Positions 33,880 through 44,270 of a DNA stretch of 64,000 nucleotides are shown here, piece by piece. The position numbers and the translations under genes were made by a program. The DNA comes from Malaya genurostris (Eukaryota > Arthropoda > Insecta > Diptera > Culicidae), in NCBI RefSeq assembly GCF_030247185.1, contig NC_080570.1:120432689-120496688 (forward strand). Direction: 5' to 3'. Under the pieces are notes generated by a model. The model worked only from the letters and a program-made list of their open reading frames with translations. It was not told the DNA's origin and did no database searches. The first letter of the stretch is position 1. The number at the start of each line of letters is the position of its first letter.

Positions 33880-34880
33880 TTTGGCATTTAAAACAAACAC
33901 TATTCGAGGCTGGGTGTAAATTAAAAGTTAAAAAAAAGCCGCGTAACCTTTTTCTGTCATAATTTTGAACGATAAAGTTATTTGTTAATGCATTGATATA
34001 ATTTAACAACCAATCGATTCAGAAACATTTAACTTAAACTTGTATGCAGTGTTGTTTCAGTATTTCAAAAGCATAAAATTGAAAAATTGGTTTGAATCGA
34101 CCTATGTTTTCACGAACCAATCACAGCATGCCATAATGATATCATCCGATTGTTTTTTCTTGTACGTCCGATGGTTTCGATCGATGCTTCACACCTCGCA
34201 TTTTTATTCAGTAGCAGTTTTGCTTTGATCGGTGCAGGGAGAACTCACGTCATGCGTGAGAACGTATCGCTTAGTTCTGCACAGTATGAACCTATAAATA
34301 AATGCTTTGTCCCAATTTACACTTTAGTCAGAGACTGCCTGCGAACAAACCAGGTAGCTAGTCTATTAAGCGAATGACAAAAGCGAGTTACATCCATTCG
34401 CTCGCTGGATAGTCACTTTTGCACTGTGTGCGTTGTGAGGATGCCATTTTCCGTCTGCACACTATTGAGTATATTGAATACCAATTACCTGTAGATTTTA
34501 ATTCTCCGGTAACTGGCAGGCCAATTTGGAACCATTCGGCGACACATTTTTCGAACCTAATTTCAAGTGTTTGTTTCTCGGTGATTTGATGATGGATTTG
34601 ACACTTTTAACGTGATTCGAATGCATTACTTCAATATTGTACACATGAAAATTGATTCATTTGTCGATGTTGATTTGTGCGCATACCGGAAACTCGATTT
34701 TCGAACGGAGCGGTGGATCGAAAATGAACTCAGTTCAAGATTGTGTTATAAAGATAATTATAGATACTTTTTTTTCATTAACTTCAGTTAGATTTCAGTT
34801 AGGTGAATCCACCATAATCGAAAAACTTGTATTTGTTAGGTGAACCTGAGAATTGTTTCATTTTAATGCCATTGTACTCA
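33880..34880 (+). repeat. dispersed repeat C, copy 3 (most complete)
   Basis: Contains, in order, the opening ('aggctgggtgtaaattaaaa'), the CAACCAATCGATTC block, the promoter module (34117-34300) and the 3' section shared with copy 2 ('ctccggtaactggcaggcc', 'gattgtgttataaagataat'). Short frames (34150-34377 and others) show no domain. Confidence 0.7.
34117..34300 (+). promoter_or_regulatory. CCAAT / CRE-half / TATA module in repeat C copy 3
   Basis: CCAAT at 34117-34121 (in AACCAATCACAGC), ACGTCA at 34248-34253 within the dyad CTCACGTCATGCGTGAG, and TATAAATA at 34293-34300. Spacing from CCAAT to TATA is larger than in copy 1, but order and strand agree. Confidence 0.5.
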
Positions 34881-35269
34881 ATACTCTATAACTTTTTCAA
34901 TGGAAAATACAAAGTTTTGAGTAAAAGTGAATCATCAGATGAAAAACTAAAACTTCAAGATGTGTTCGCTTCTGCAAGATGTAAGCGCACTTTCGGAATA
35001 AATGTTTTTCCGTCAAGACTAAACATTTAAAAATTTGCACTGACAAACGTTCATCGAGAATATAAATGTCTATTCTATATCTCTAAGCTAAAAAGGCCGA
35101 CGTTCTAAATCCAACTAAATTGAATAGCAAATGTTTCTAATTAGTTTCCAGTTCTAGTTAAAATTAATTCCCATTCTTGGATTTAACTCATGAACAGACA
35201 ATCCGCATTGACTCGTGGTCATTCAGTCGAACTTAATTGAAGTTAGTTTTGACTCGAGCACATTAATCT
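34881..35269. other. no gene seen
   Basis: AT-rich intervening DNA without repeat ends or coding motifs. Confidence 0.4.
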
Positions 35270-36110
35270 ACTAAGCGTCGGGTAGGTCACCAAACTCATT
35301 CTGAAACGACGATAGAGAACGGTCTATTGAATCTATGCCACAGCTTCAAGATCTCACGCTTCGGTTTCGGTCGCTACTGCGCCGGTTCCCTGGAATACGA
35401 CAGCAATTGACACTTGAATGGAGTCCGCTTGATGTCGCAGCATCGAACTAACTAGAGCAAGACCTTCTCAATTTCCCATCCCAAATTTTACCTGATCTTA
35501 CACGGGTGGGTTTACGCATCCGTTCCGGAAGAGACCGAGACAACAAAAAAAAACCCTCACTCTTATGACCAACTTATCGCAACCTAGTTAGGTAACTGCT
35601 CGTACGGCGGAAGCCGCTGCTTCCCGGCACTTACATGTACGTAGCCAGGGGTCGGAGAACCCCCGCAGCTTCCCTGCTTGAACGAGGGCTCAGCCATCAA
35701 ATCGTTCACCGAACAGAGAGTTGTGTCAGATAATTACAACACACACGTAATCTGCTCAATTCAACCTGCTGGTGGCGCATCTCATTTTCTTCGTTTCTGG
35801 CAAAGCGGCGAAAAAAAAATCAACGTACCGATCTCGCACATACCAACATTAATAAGTAAGTGCGGAGAAATGGGCGCCGCCAACTGCGGATGCGGATAGT
35901 AACCGTAGGCGCGAGATACCATAAAGCAAAGAAAAACAATAGAAGTAGCAACAGCAGCAGCAGCAGAAATAATAACAAAACCGAAATTTTCCCTATTCAG
36001 ATGATTTATGTGAGCATTGAAATTTTCGGCCGGTTTGGGTTTCACCTTAATCAGCTTTTAATCATTTACTCTAGGATTGGGCATCGAATCGGATGAGGAA
36101 TAATTAGTGA
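35270..36110. other. unique-looking, GC-richer DNA
   Basis: Balanced composition, with an AGC run at about 35949-35966. Not similar to other parts of the window. Short opposite-strand frames (35678-35899, 35782-36045) lack domains. Candidate host regulatory or leader DNA. Confidence 0.4.
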
Positions 36111-37530
36111 GGTACCGAAAAGCGTTCATTAGTGATTTTTTTCCAATTTTCTGAGAAGTTTCATTTTTTTATTATATTTTTATTTTTTATAAATCGCGCT
36201 CTATAATCTTCCAAAAACTCCATCTAATACACTTCAACAGTGAACATTTTAAAATTTTTAGAAAAATACGTTTTACGTGCAAATTCGGTGGGAAAATTAT
36301 AAATGGTATAATGGCACTGCAAACCTAACGCTACGTCGTCGTTGCCTAGACTTCGGTCATGGAGCTAAAAATTGTCATATGGATATACGATTCTTGAATT
36401 GCTGTAGTTTGCATGAAAAAGATTTCCCAATAAGCATAAAATAGATGTATATTTAAATACGTATATAAAATTGTCATAAAAAATCTTCAGTCCTACATAT
36501 TGAATATTTTGCTTTTTACTTCGGCGAAAGACCAAACTGTCAAAATCGAAGATAAACAAACGCTCATTTCTGTTAAATGTTTTGATGTAATAATACAGGA
36601 CAAAAGCGGGTAATAGTGCGCGGCATATATTAGTGCGCATTTCATTAGGAGCTTTTGTAAATGCTTATCACTGCTTTTTTGCGATAAACATTGAAAGTGG
36701 GTCCTATTCACCCCGTTCGGCTACAATTCATCTTCCTTATTTTTTTATTATCAATACGGCAAACATAAATATAAAATCTGACATTCTCTTTTGGTCGTAT
36801 ACAATAAGCTTTATATCGTTTATTCGTAATAGAATTGCATTTTTCTTGGTTTAGTAACAATTTTTAGACCAAAACGAAATTTTCGCCATTTTGTTTCAAT
36901 TTTCACATCCAATTTCAGATCAATATCGTAATTAGAAATCATTATTTCATTTTTTTCGAATAGTATGCTTTGCGTAGCCATATTACAAAGTTTTCGTCGG
37001 CTACAAACTGAAAAATTAGGCCAGTTTGAAATAGCAAAACAATTAGTGGAACAGATAATACCAGCGCTGATATCACTCGATATAGTAATCTTTGGAAACA
37101 TCCTTTTCTGGAGCCCTCAGGCGAGTTCGCATCGATGTTTATTGTTGTTGTTTTTCCATAAATACGTTTATTTCTTAAGGCAATTTACATAAGTTTTTCT
37201 TCGCCGTAGCATCACTTTTACATGAAATTCTTATACTAATATAATACTGATATAGTCACAACGATTTGAGTTTAATAAAACATATTCCTCTTATTTTTTA
37301 AATATCATATGAGGTATTTCGTTATTTATTATTAAATCTACTTAAGAACATTATTTGAACCAACCGATTAACTGCTATAAATTATAAAATAAGCTGAAAT
37401 TTTTATACATTTTGTTGTTGATTTCGTAACCTATTTTGAGTTTGTTTTTATCAGCACATCATTTTTATTAAAATTTTGCTATTGGATGAACTAATAGACG
37501 CAGTAGGAGTCTGAACTAACCCTCAAAAGG
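36111..37530. other. AT-rich, no gene seen
   Basis: Several 70-90 codon frames on both strands (for example 36365-36640 and 36820-37101) are low-complexity and show no domain. The right border is the presumed 3' end of the LINE relic. Confidence 0.4.
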
Positions 37531-37538
37531 GTCAATTA

Positions 37539-39388
37539 TTAAATTGAAACTTCAATTGTTTTTATGAAATGATAAAGAAGTTTCATGTATGGAAGGTCAC
37601 GACAAGCAAGCATGTCTCGAACTGAGACATTGGATAGTCTACCTTGGGTACGCAAGGAATTTAATAATTGAGATCTGACATCACGATACTCCACGCATGT
37701 CCAAACGACATGATCAATATCGCGGTAACCTTCGCCACAAGCACAATGATTAGTTTCGGAAAGTCTAATTCGAAGGAGATGTGCATCTAACGTGTAGTGA
37801 TTGGACATGAGTCTGGACATCACACGAATGAATCCCTACTCACATCCAGTCCCCTGAACCATGCCTTAGTCGATATTTTAGGAATAATTGAATGCATCCT
37901 CCGACCCAGATCATCTTTATCCCAAGAAGCTTTCCAGCTAGCAAGTGTTCTTTGGCGAGACGAGCTATAGAATTCGTTGAAAGCAATCGGTCGCTCATAA
38001 ATATCACCCTCAATAACACCACACTTGGCTAAAATATCGGCTCTTTCATTGCCAGGAATGGAGCAATGAGCCCGGACCCAGACTAGTGATTTGATATTAT
38101 TGTTCAATATGTCCTGCAGGCCAGAGCTGCTAAATGTCACTATCAACTAGCAACTTTGCACTAAGTGTCTGAGAGCCGATCTGTCATAACTTAAATTCTC
38201 TTGATATTATACTCACCAGGACGCTCATTGATTGTCATTGCAATTGATATTATCTTCATTTCTCCTGTCACTGCTTGATTACGATGTGACTAAATATTAA
38301 TCAAGCAACATAAACATTGAATTAAACTCGTGTACACCAATAAACTCCAAAATCCGATGAACAATTACAAAGAACAATTAACTTTATCAATTTATGTTTA
38401 TGTTAGTACTCTCATGGATTTTTTGTTACTTCAACAGAGAATAGAAGAACGAGAGAGAGAACAAAACGCGTCACCTGTCTTTGGCTGAGTATACTTCTAC
38501 TTGGTCATAGAACTATCGAGTATCTCATTTGATAGTCAATTTGACCGTACCGATTACAGTTGACGATGATTTTAGTCAGTCTGTCAAAATCATTTGACAT
38601 GAATGACAATTTGCAGCTCTGCTTCAGGCACTGTTTTATTTTGCCCAAGAAAAACGGTTCATTTTTGCCAGCAGCGTTTGAGCGAATGGCTTCAATGGCA
38701 CTCAGACTATCTGTGAAGAGAAAATAATGGTTTGGAGATAATGTGACGATTACACTCAAACGATAATGAACTGCTGCTAACTCTGCTATATAAACAGGTG
38801 CAGGTTCTTGAAGCCAAATGAAAACGTAACATTATTGTTGAAAACACCAAACCCAGTAGCCTCTTCAATTCGTGATCCGTCCGTGTAAAATATTTTCTCA
38901 TAGTCAATATGCCTGAACTTACTTGTAAATATTTTTGGGATAACCATCGAGCGTAGTTGTTCCGGGATTCCACGCACTTCTCGCTGCATGGATGTGTCGA
39001 AAAATAAAGTTGAGTCAGGGACATTTAGGAGGCTGACACGAATAGGAATATATCTTGAAAGGTGGATTTCCTGTGACATATGGTTAAAATATACTGTCAT
39101 GAATCTTGTTTGAGATTGAAGCTCAACTAGCCTTTCGAAGTTATTAATAACCAGGGGATTCAGTACTTCACATCTTATTAGCAGTCGCAATGAAAGCTCC
39201 CAAAAACGATCTTTCAATGGAAGAACTCCCGCCAGAACTTCAAGACTCATTGTATGTGTCGAATGCATGCAGCCTAAGGCAATTCATAAACGATACTGAA
39301 TTCGCTCAAGTTTGATAATATGAGAGTTTGCAGCGGAACGAAAGCAAACGCATCCATATTCCATCAGTAAATTTATTGTTGTCATGAG
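37539..39388 (-). pseudogene. I-type non-LTR retrotransposon, RT tail plus RNase H domain
   Basis: Reading leftwards from 39388: end of the reverse transcriptase ('MEYGCVCFRSAANSH', 'ALGCMHSTHTMSLEVLAGVL'), then an RNase H domain with the four acids in place (D in FYTDGS, E in VYIAEL, D in LFTDSLSAIEAI, D in GNERADILAK), then a Cys/His tail (CACGEGYRDIDHVVWTC) and stop at 37539. This order is typical of I-superfamily LINEs. Damage: an in-frame stop near 39277 where LRIALGC is expected, a one-base deletion near 38815, and a 500 bp hAT-like insertion at 38122-38621. The 5' part (endonuclease, most of RT) is missing, as in 5'-truncated copies. Confidence 0.88.
38122..38621. mobile_element. hAT-like MITE H1, 500 bp
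   Basis: Ends CAGAGCTGCTAAATGTCA and, reversed, CAGAGCTGCAAATTGTCA. Flanked by CTGCAGGC and CTTCAGGC, an 8 bp target duplication with one substitution. Removing the element and one copy restores the RNase H reading frame (KQCLQDILNN). The CAGNGNTGC end and 8 bp duplication are hAT hallmarks. No coding capacity. H2 at 14395 is a relative. Confidence 0.88.
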
Positions 39389-40054
39389 CAGAGATGCCAG
39401 ATTAACAGATTAGTCTGTGTTTCACAAATTTTCAATATTCTGCATTACTTTAAAAGCTGACACAGACTCACGATAGTGATCACAGAATGGCAACCCAACT
39501 AACCAAAAGTTCGGATAAAAGGGACTGATTTGTCTCCAGTCTATGCAGCCCATTTTTAAAGTAATTATCCGCTCTTTGAAGTTCACGCGACGCAACTGAA
39601 CGAAATTCTAAGCTAATTGTTCAGTTTCTAAGCATCGAGAAAATGCACGTGGAACTTCTGTGTTCTGTACTTTCAAGTTTTCAAAAGTTGTATTCGTACT
39701 TTTAAGCAGCAAGAACGTGGATGTTTTAAGTACTTGTGGAACTTCTGGTTTTTTGGAAATAAGCCTCTAAAACTTTTCAATTTGCTAGGGAACACAGCAT
39801 GACAATGTTTTTCCAGAAGGGTTCATGCGCCCCAGTTACGATACTTTTTTTGCTCACGAAAATTATCCAGTTTTGCTGTGCTCTTGAGGAAATAGGAGTC
39901 AGATTTTGCACTGATTTTTGAATCAAACACAGATTGTAAAAAGTAATATTTCATTTGTAATACTTGAAAAAGCTTAGGTGCGCACTAATCACCTAATCAT
40001 TCCCCTAGAGATTGAGTAATGTTATTATAAAATACGTTGTAAAAATTCTACTTA
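39389..40054. other. no gene; possible MITE end (CAGAGATGCCAG)
   Basis: Starts with CAGAGATGCCAGATTAACAG, whose reverse form recurs at 49732 ('atctggcatctctg'), so the LINE may have been cut by another element here. The second end was not found. The rest is AT-rich. Confidence 0.4.
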
Positions 40055-40145
40055 CACTAAGAATCCTTCCACGTCAGGGCTCGAACATACAACTGGCTTG
40101 TAAGACCTGCGCCCTATGCATTGAGTCGCCAGCCCGGGACATAAA
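40055..40145 (-). repeat. tRNA-derived SINE head
   Basis: On the minus strand the segment reads GGCTGGCGACTCAATGCATA, then 'gcgcaggtcttacaagcc' and GTTCGAGCCCTGACGTGGAA. It resembles a pol III A box (TGGCGACTCAATGCATAGG) and B box (GTTCGAGCC) at tRNA-like spacing. It continues leftwards into AT-rich DNA. I associate this type of head with abundant Aedes SINEs; that is recollection, not a search result. Confidence 0.7.
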
Positions 40146-40332
40146 GCACGTCGTAAAAAACATATGAAGTTTGTTGTCGAAAAAAAACTTTCATCGCCCT
40201 TATCATTAACAAAACATAAATACTACCATGATCGAAAAGTTCCCGGAATCACCACTGTGTGGTCATCCGTCAGTCATCCGATTAGATTTTTCATATTTTT
40301 TAGGTTGCCATATCTGTCATTGATATTCTATA

Positions 40333-41253
40333 GGGTGATTTTTTAAGAGCTTGAGAACTTTTTTAAACAATGAAACGCATAAAATTTGCAAAATCTCATC
40401 GGTTCTTTATTTTAAACGTTAGATTGGTACATGACATTTACTTTTTGAAGATAATTTCATTTAAATGTTGACCGCGGCTGCGTCTTAGGTGGTCCATTCG
40501 GAAAGTCCAATTTTGGGCAACTTTTTCGAGCATTTCGGCCGGAATAGCCCGAATTTCTTCGGAAATGTTGTCTTCCAAAGCTGGAATAGTTACTGGCTTA
40601 TTTCTGTAGACTTTAGACTTGACGTAGCCCCACAAAAAATAGTCTAAAGGCGTCAAATCGCATGATCTTGGTGGCCAACTTACCGGTCCATTTCTTGAGA
40701 TGAATTGTTCTCCGAAGTTTTCCCTCAAAATGGCCATAGAATCGCGAGCTGTGTGGCATGTAGCGCCATCTTGTTGAAACCACATGTCAACCAAGTTCAG
40801 TTCTTCCATTTTTGGCAACAAAAAGTTTGTTAGCATCGAACGATAGCGATCGCCATTCACTGTAACGTTGCGTCCAACAGCATCTTTGAAAAAATACGGT
40901 CCAATGATTCCACCAGCGTACAAACCACACCAAACAGTGCATTTTTCGGGATGCATGGGCAGTTCTTGAACGGCTTCTGGTTGCTCTTCACTCCAAATGC
41001 GGCAATTTTGCTTATTTACGTAGCCATTCAACCAGAAATGAGCCTCATCGCTGAACAAAATTTGTCGATAAAAAAGCGGATTTTCCGAATGGACCACCTA
41101 AGACGCAGCCGCGGTCAACATTTAAATTAAATTATCTTCAAAAAGTAAATGTCATGTACCAATCTAACGTTTAAAATAAAGAACCGATGAGATTTTGCAA
41201 ATTTTATGCGTTTTATTGTTTAAAAAAGTTCTCAAGCTCTTAAAAAATCACCC
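40333..41253 (-). mobile_element. DD41D fold-back derivative with 172 bp inverted arms
   Basis: Ends GGGTGATTTTTTAAGAGCTT and its reverse, bordered by TA. The arms 40333-40504 and 41082-41253 are nearly identical reverse complements. The left arm is the true 3' end of the transposase gene, including codons for MDHLRRSRGQHLNEI. The right arm is an inverted copy of that same 3' end, replacing the original 5' end. The element therefore has two right-hand ends. Confidence 0.88.
40438..41097 (-). pseudogene. DD41D (rosa-type) Tc1/mariner transposase, C-terminal two thirds
   Basis: This is the catalytic part of a cut-and-paste transposase. Seen in order: first Asp in LFSDEAHFWLNGYVNKQNCR, the TVWCGLYAGGIIGPYFF strand, second Asp in WFQQDGATCHTA, third Asp in DLTPLDYFLWGYVKSKVYR. 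Exactly 41 residues separate the second and third Asp, which defines the DD41D group. The open frame is 219 codons with no stop, so decay is recent. However, the N-terminal paired-type DNA-binding region is gone: the 'start' MVHSENP is made by the inverted 3' end copy. It lies inside a mariner element on the opposite strand. It cannot make a functional transposase. Confidence 0.88.
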
Positions 41254-41354
41254 TGTATCAAATTATCAGCTTGATACCTGGACGTTTGTAAAAGTTACGC
41301 TGTTTTGAATACTTCTGCGCTTGTGCGTATCCTCGATTTTGCACAATTTTTAAA

Positions 41355-41972
41355 ATGGAATTGAATTTGCAACAACGAGTTTGCATTAAACTTTGCGTTA
41401 AAAACGGTTGCAATGGTGCGACGAAATTGGAAATGTTAAAAGAGTGTTTCGGCAACGATACTCTGAAGATAACAGTCGTTTATCAGTAGCACGAACGTTT
41501 TCATTGATTACAAGGGTGTTGTGTATTATGAATTTCTTCCACAAGGCCAGAACGTCAACAAGTAGAATCATTTGGGTGTTATGAGACATTTGCGTGAAGC
41601 TATTCGCCAAAAAAGACCAGATTTGTAGGCACAGCTCGTGGATCTTGCACCACGATAACGCACCGTCACACAATGCCATCGTTATCCTTGAGAGCATTTG
41701 GCTAAAAACGAAACGAATACCATTCAGTAACCACCGAACTCACCTGATTTGGCTCCCTACGACTATTTTCTATTCGGTCAACTCAAGAAACCGTTCAGTG
41801 GACGCGTTTCAGAACCCGAGATCAGATTATGAAAAAAATGTAGATAGCTCTGGTGGTCATACCGAAAACTGAATATAAAAAATGTTTCGAGGATTGGGTC
41901 AAACGCTGGCATAAGTGTGTTACAGTCGATGGGCAGTACTTTGAAGGAGACAATATCGATTTTGATGAATAA
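41355..41972 (+). pseudogene. mariner (DD34D) transposase pseudogene
   Basis: The N-terminus MELNLQQRVCIKLCVKNGCN then ATKLEMLKECFGNDTL is the first mariner helix-turn-helix. A stop follows at VVYQ, and about 50 codons later the frame jumps. The catalytic core is recognisable (WILHHDNAPSHNAIVI, then in other frames NSPDLAPYDYFLFGQLKKPF). If frames are followed by eye, the spacing between the last two Asp is about 34. The domain between the HTH and the core is largely deleted, and several stops and frameshifts are present. It is the original gene of element 40223-42025. Confidence 0.82.
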
Positions 41973-42029
41973 TCCTTTTATTTTTGTTTTCTGTATAAAT
42001 TCCGGGAGCTTTTCGATCAAGGTAGTATG

Positions 42030-44270
42030 TTACCACCTTGTAGTGAAGAAGCTGACCGTTATGAGAAAGACATCTGAAATCTGAAGAAATACTGAAAAGA
42101 TGCTGACGAAAATCCTTTCGTTGATCATAGTTATAGTTCCGGTCAATTACAACAAAGCTCACCTACATTTTTGTAAAATATTTTTGTAAAAATCTCAAAT
42201 AACTTAGAATTGAAGAAAAAATTGTGCCATTGAAATTTCGACGATAGCATTTTGAAATTAGTCAAATTATTAAAATAACTGAAACCTGATTAAGATTTCA
42301 TTTTGATGTTGTTATTGTAATCAGATTTCGATATATTCTCGTTTTGGAGTTTGACTTTACTCGGGAACGCCTCCAAAGATTCAAAATAAAACTCTGACAA
42401 TGATCTTAAAGTGTTCACCTTGTTTTATACAAATGATATGCGGAGACTCACAAATCAGCTGTTTTTCAAAGAAGGGCGACTCTTACAAAAGTAAACAGTT
42501 TTTCTCTCCTACCGATTGAGCAATTTGACGTCTCTGTTACACACACCGATGCAGAGTGCACAGACCTATCCATATACGAAATTAGAATGTGTGCGAGCCG
42601 AAGTCAAAGTTTGTTGTGGGTTCAATCTTACACTGAAGTAAAAACATTTTTGACTCATAATCATACACTGCGGAAAATGCATATAGTTTCGTAAGATATG
42701 AACTTATGTACCAAGTAGAAGACAGTTACATTACGTGTTATAGAGTATCGTAAACGATTTTATGTCTTTCTCAACTGTTCTCTTGGCATTGCAGTGTTTT
42801 TATTGCATATATGTCTTCAATAATTGGCACGATGCGGTTCGACAAAATTCACTGGGTTATTTGGACATACTCACACTAGGATTCGCCACACAACCGCTGA
42901 AAATAACCACACCAACACATTCACACGTGGATTGGACCATAAATGCTTCAAAATCCTACAATTTTACCTAAAAATTCGGATTCAATTGCTAGTAAGGCGA
43001 AACTATTTAGTTTCTTTATTTTAGATGGTTTCCGAGCCAGATTTACCTTAGTCGCGAAAACGAACCAATTTCACGAAGAATGCGCAAGGGCGTAACTCCA
43101 TAATTCACACAGAAAGCATAAAAGCAAACAAATCGAAAAAGGGCGAAACTTTTTTTATGTTGATTTATGCAGTGGATATACAAGGAAAGTAGTAAAATTT
43201 GCAAGCCTTTTAAAGATAAACAAACAGTTCATCGACTAATCAAACATTGATCTGAGAATATACGATAATTTTTAAATAGAATTTGAAACCAAAATCGAAA
43301 CATTCATCGACGTTTTTCTCCATTTGCTGTCAATGTTAGATTCACCCTTCTTTGAAAAACAGCTGAAATAAAGACACATAGGATATAATGTCACATAGCG
43401 GAATAAGACAGAAATTGATGCAATAATCAATCGAATCGATTCGTTGTTTGTATTAGCTCAAGACAGGACCAGACAACTGGCTTCTTAATCCAAGTAGGAA
43501 TGCATCTTCAATTTTTGTGGATCCCTGATGTGAATTTGAAAAGCCTATCGGACAATGATGCCAGAATAGAAAGAAAATATGATAAACATTCGATCTAGTA
43601 TCAATTACAATTTTTATAAAAGTTATAATTCGTAGAACTTGAGTTATTACGGCTTATAGCAGACAGTAGTCAACTAATAATATTTGCTTTCTCTCACACT
43701 TTTATTTCACCCTTCAGTTGCATTAATTTCAAAGTCGAGAACCTGCTTATTCTAATTCAACCCATCCTGAGCTGGTCCATAACTGGCTCTAAGGGCGGAT
43801 ACATAGTTGTCTGGTCCTGTGCTAGATATTAGCTAGTAGGTTAGTTTATAAGTTCCTCCTCTTCTTTTCACAAGACCAGTAGGTTCACAACTCGGTACCA
43901 ATATGTGAATAGGTTCTTGCGAATGTTACAAAATGTAATTTTCGTTGCTCGACACAATATTAGTCAAGAGCTTGCAGATGGGAGCTCGTTCGTAGACTGA
44001 AACTCGAGTTATTCGCATTTTTTTAATTTCCGTAAGGGCTATCGAAGTATAAGCCCTTTTCTCATTTAGGTATTGAATTTTCCTTACAACAAAAATCACA
44101 GAATTGCGGAAACAAATGACGTTCTAGTTGTAGCAACCCAATAGTAAATAATAGGACTGAAATGTCATCACTTATGATTAAACATCCAACCGAAATCTTA
44201 ACAAGCCAAAAATTATATAAAGAAATAAAACATTCTTTTCAATTACCTTAAAAACTCTAAAGACTGCAGC
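42030..44270. other. AT-rich non-coding, no gene recognised
   Basis: Frames such as 42762-42971 and 42824-43024 overlap in different frames and have no domains. No terminal repeats identified. Confidence 0.4.

Larger units (their letters stand above)
40223..42025 (+). mobile_element. mariner element, nested host of a DD41D fold-back
   Basis: Ends CTACCATGATCGAAAAGTTC and, reversed, CTACCTTGATCGAAAAGCTC, with TA on both sides (40221-40222, 42026-42027). It contains a broken mariner transposase at 41355-41972. Between the left end and that gene lies the later insertion 40333-41253. Without it the element would be about 0.88 kb, shorter than the usual 1.3 kb, so the gene is also internally deleted. 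Confidence 0.88.

Noticed and set aside
41594..41872. Independent 92-codon gene
   Set aside because: It is a stretch of the mariner pseudogene containing HHDNAPSH in one of several shifted frames.
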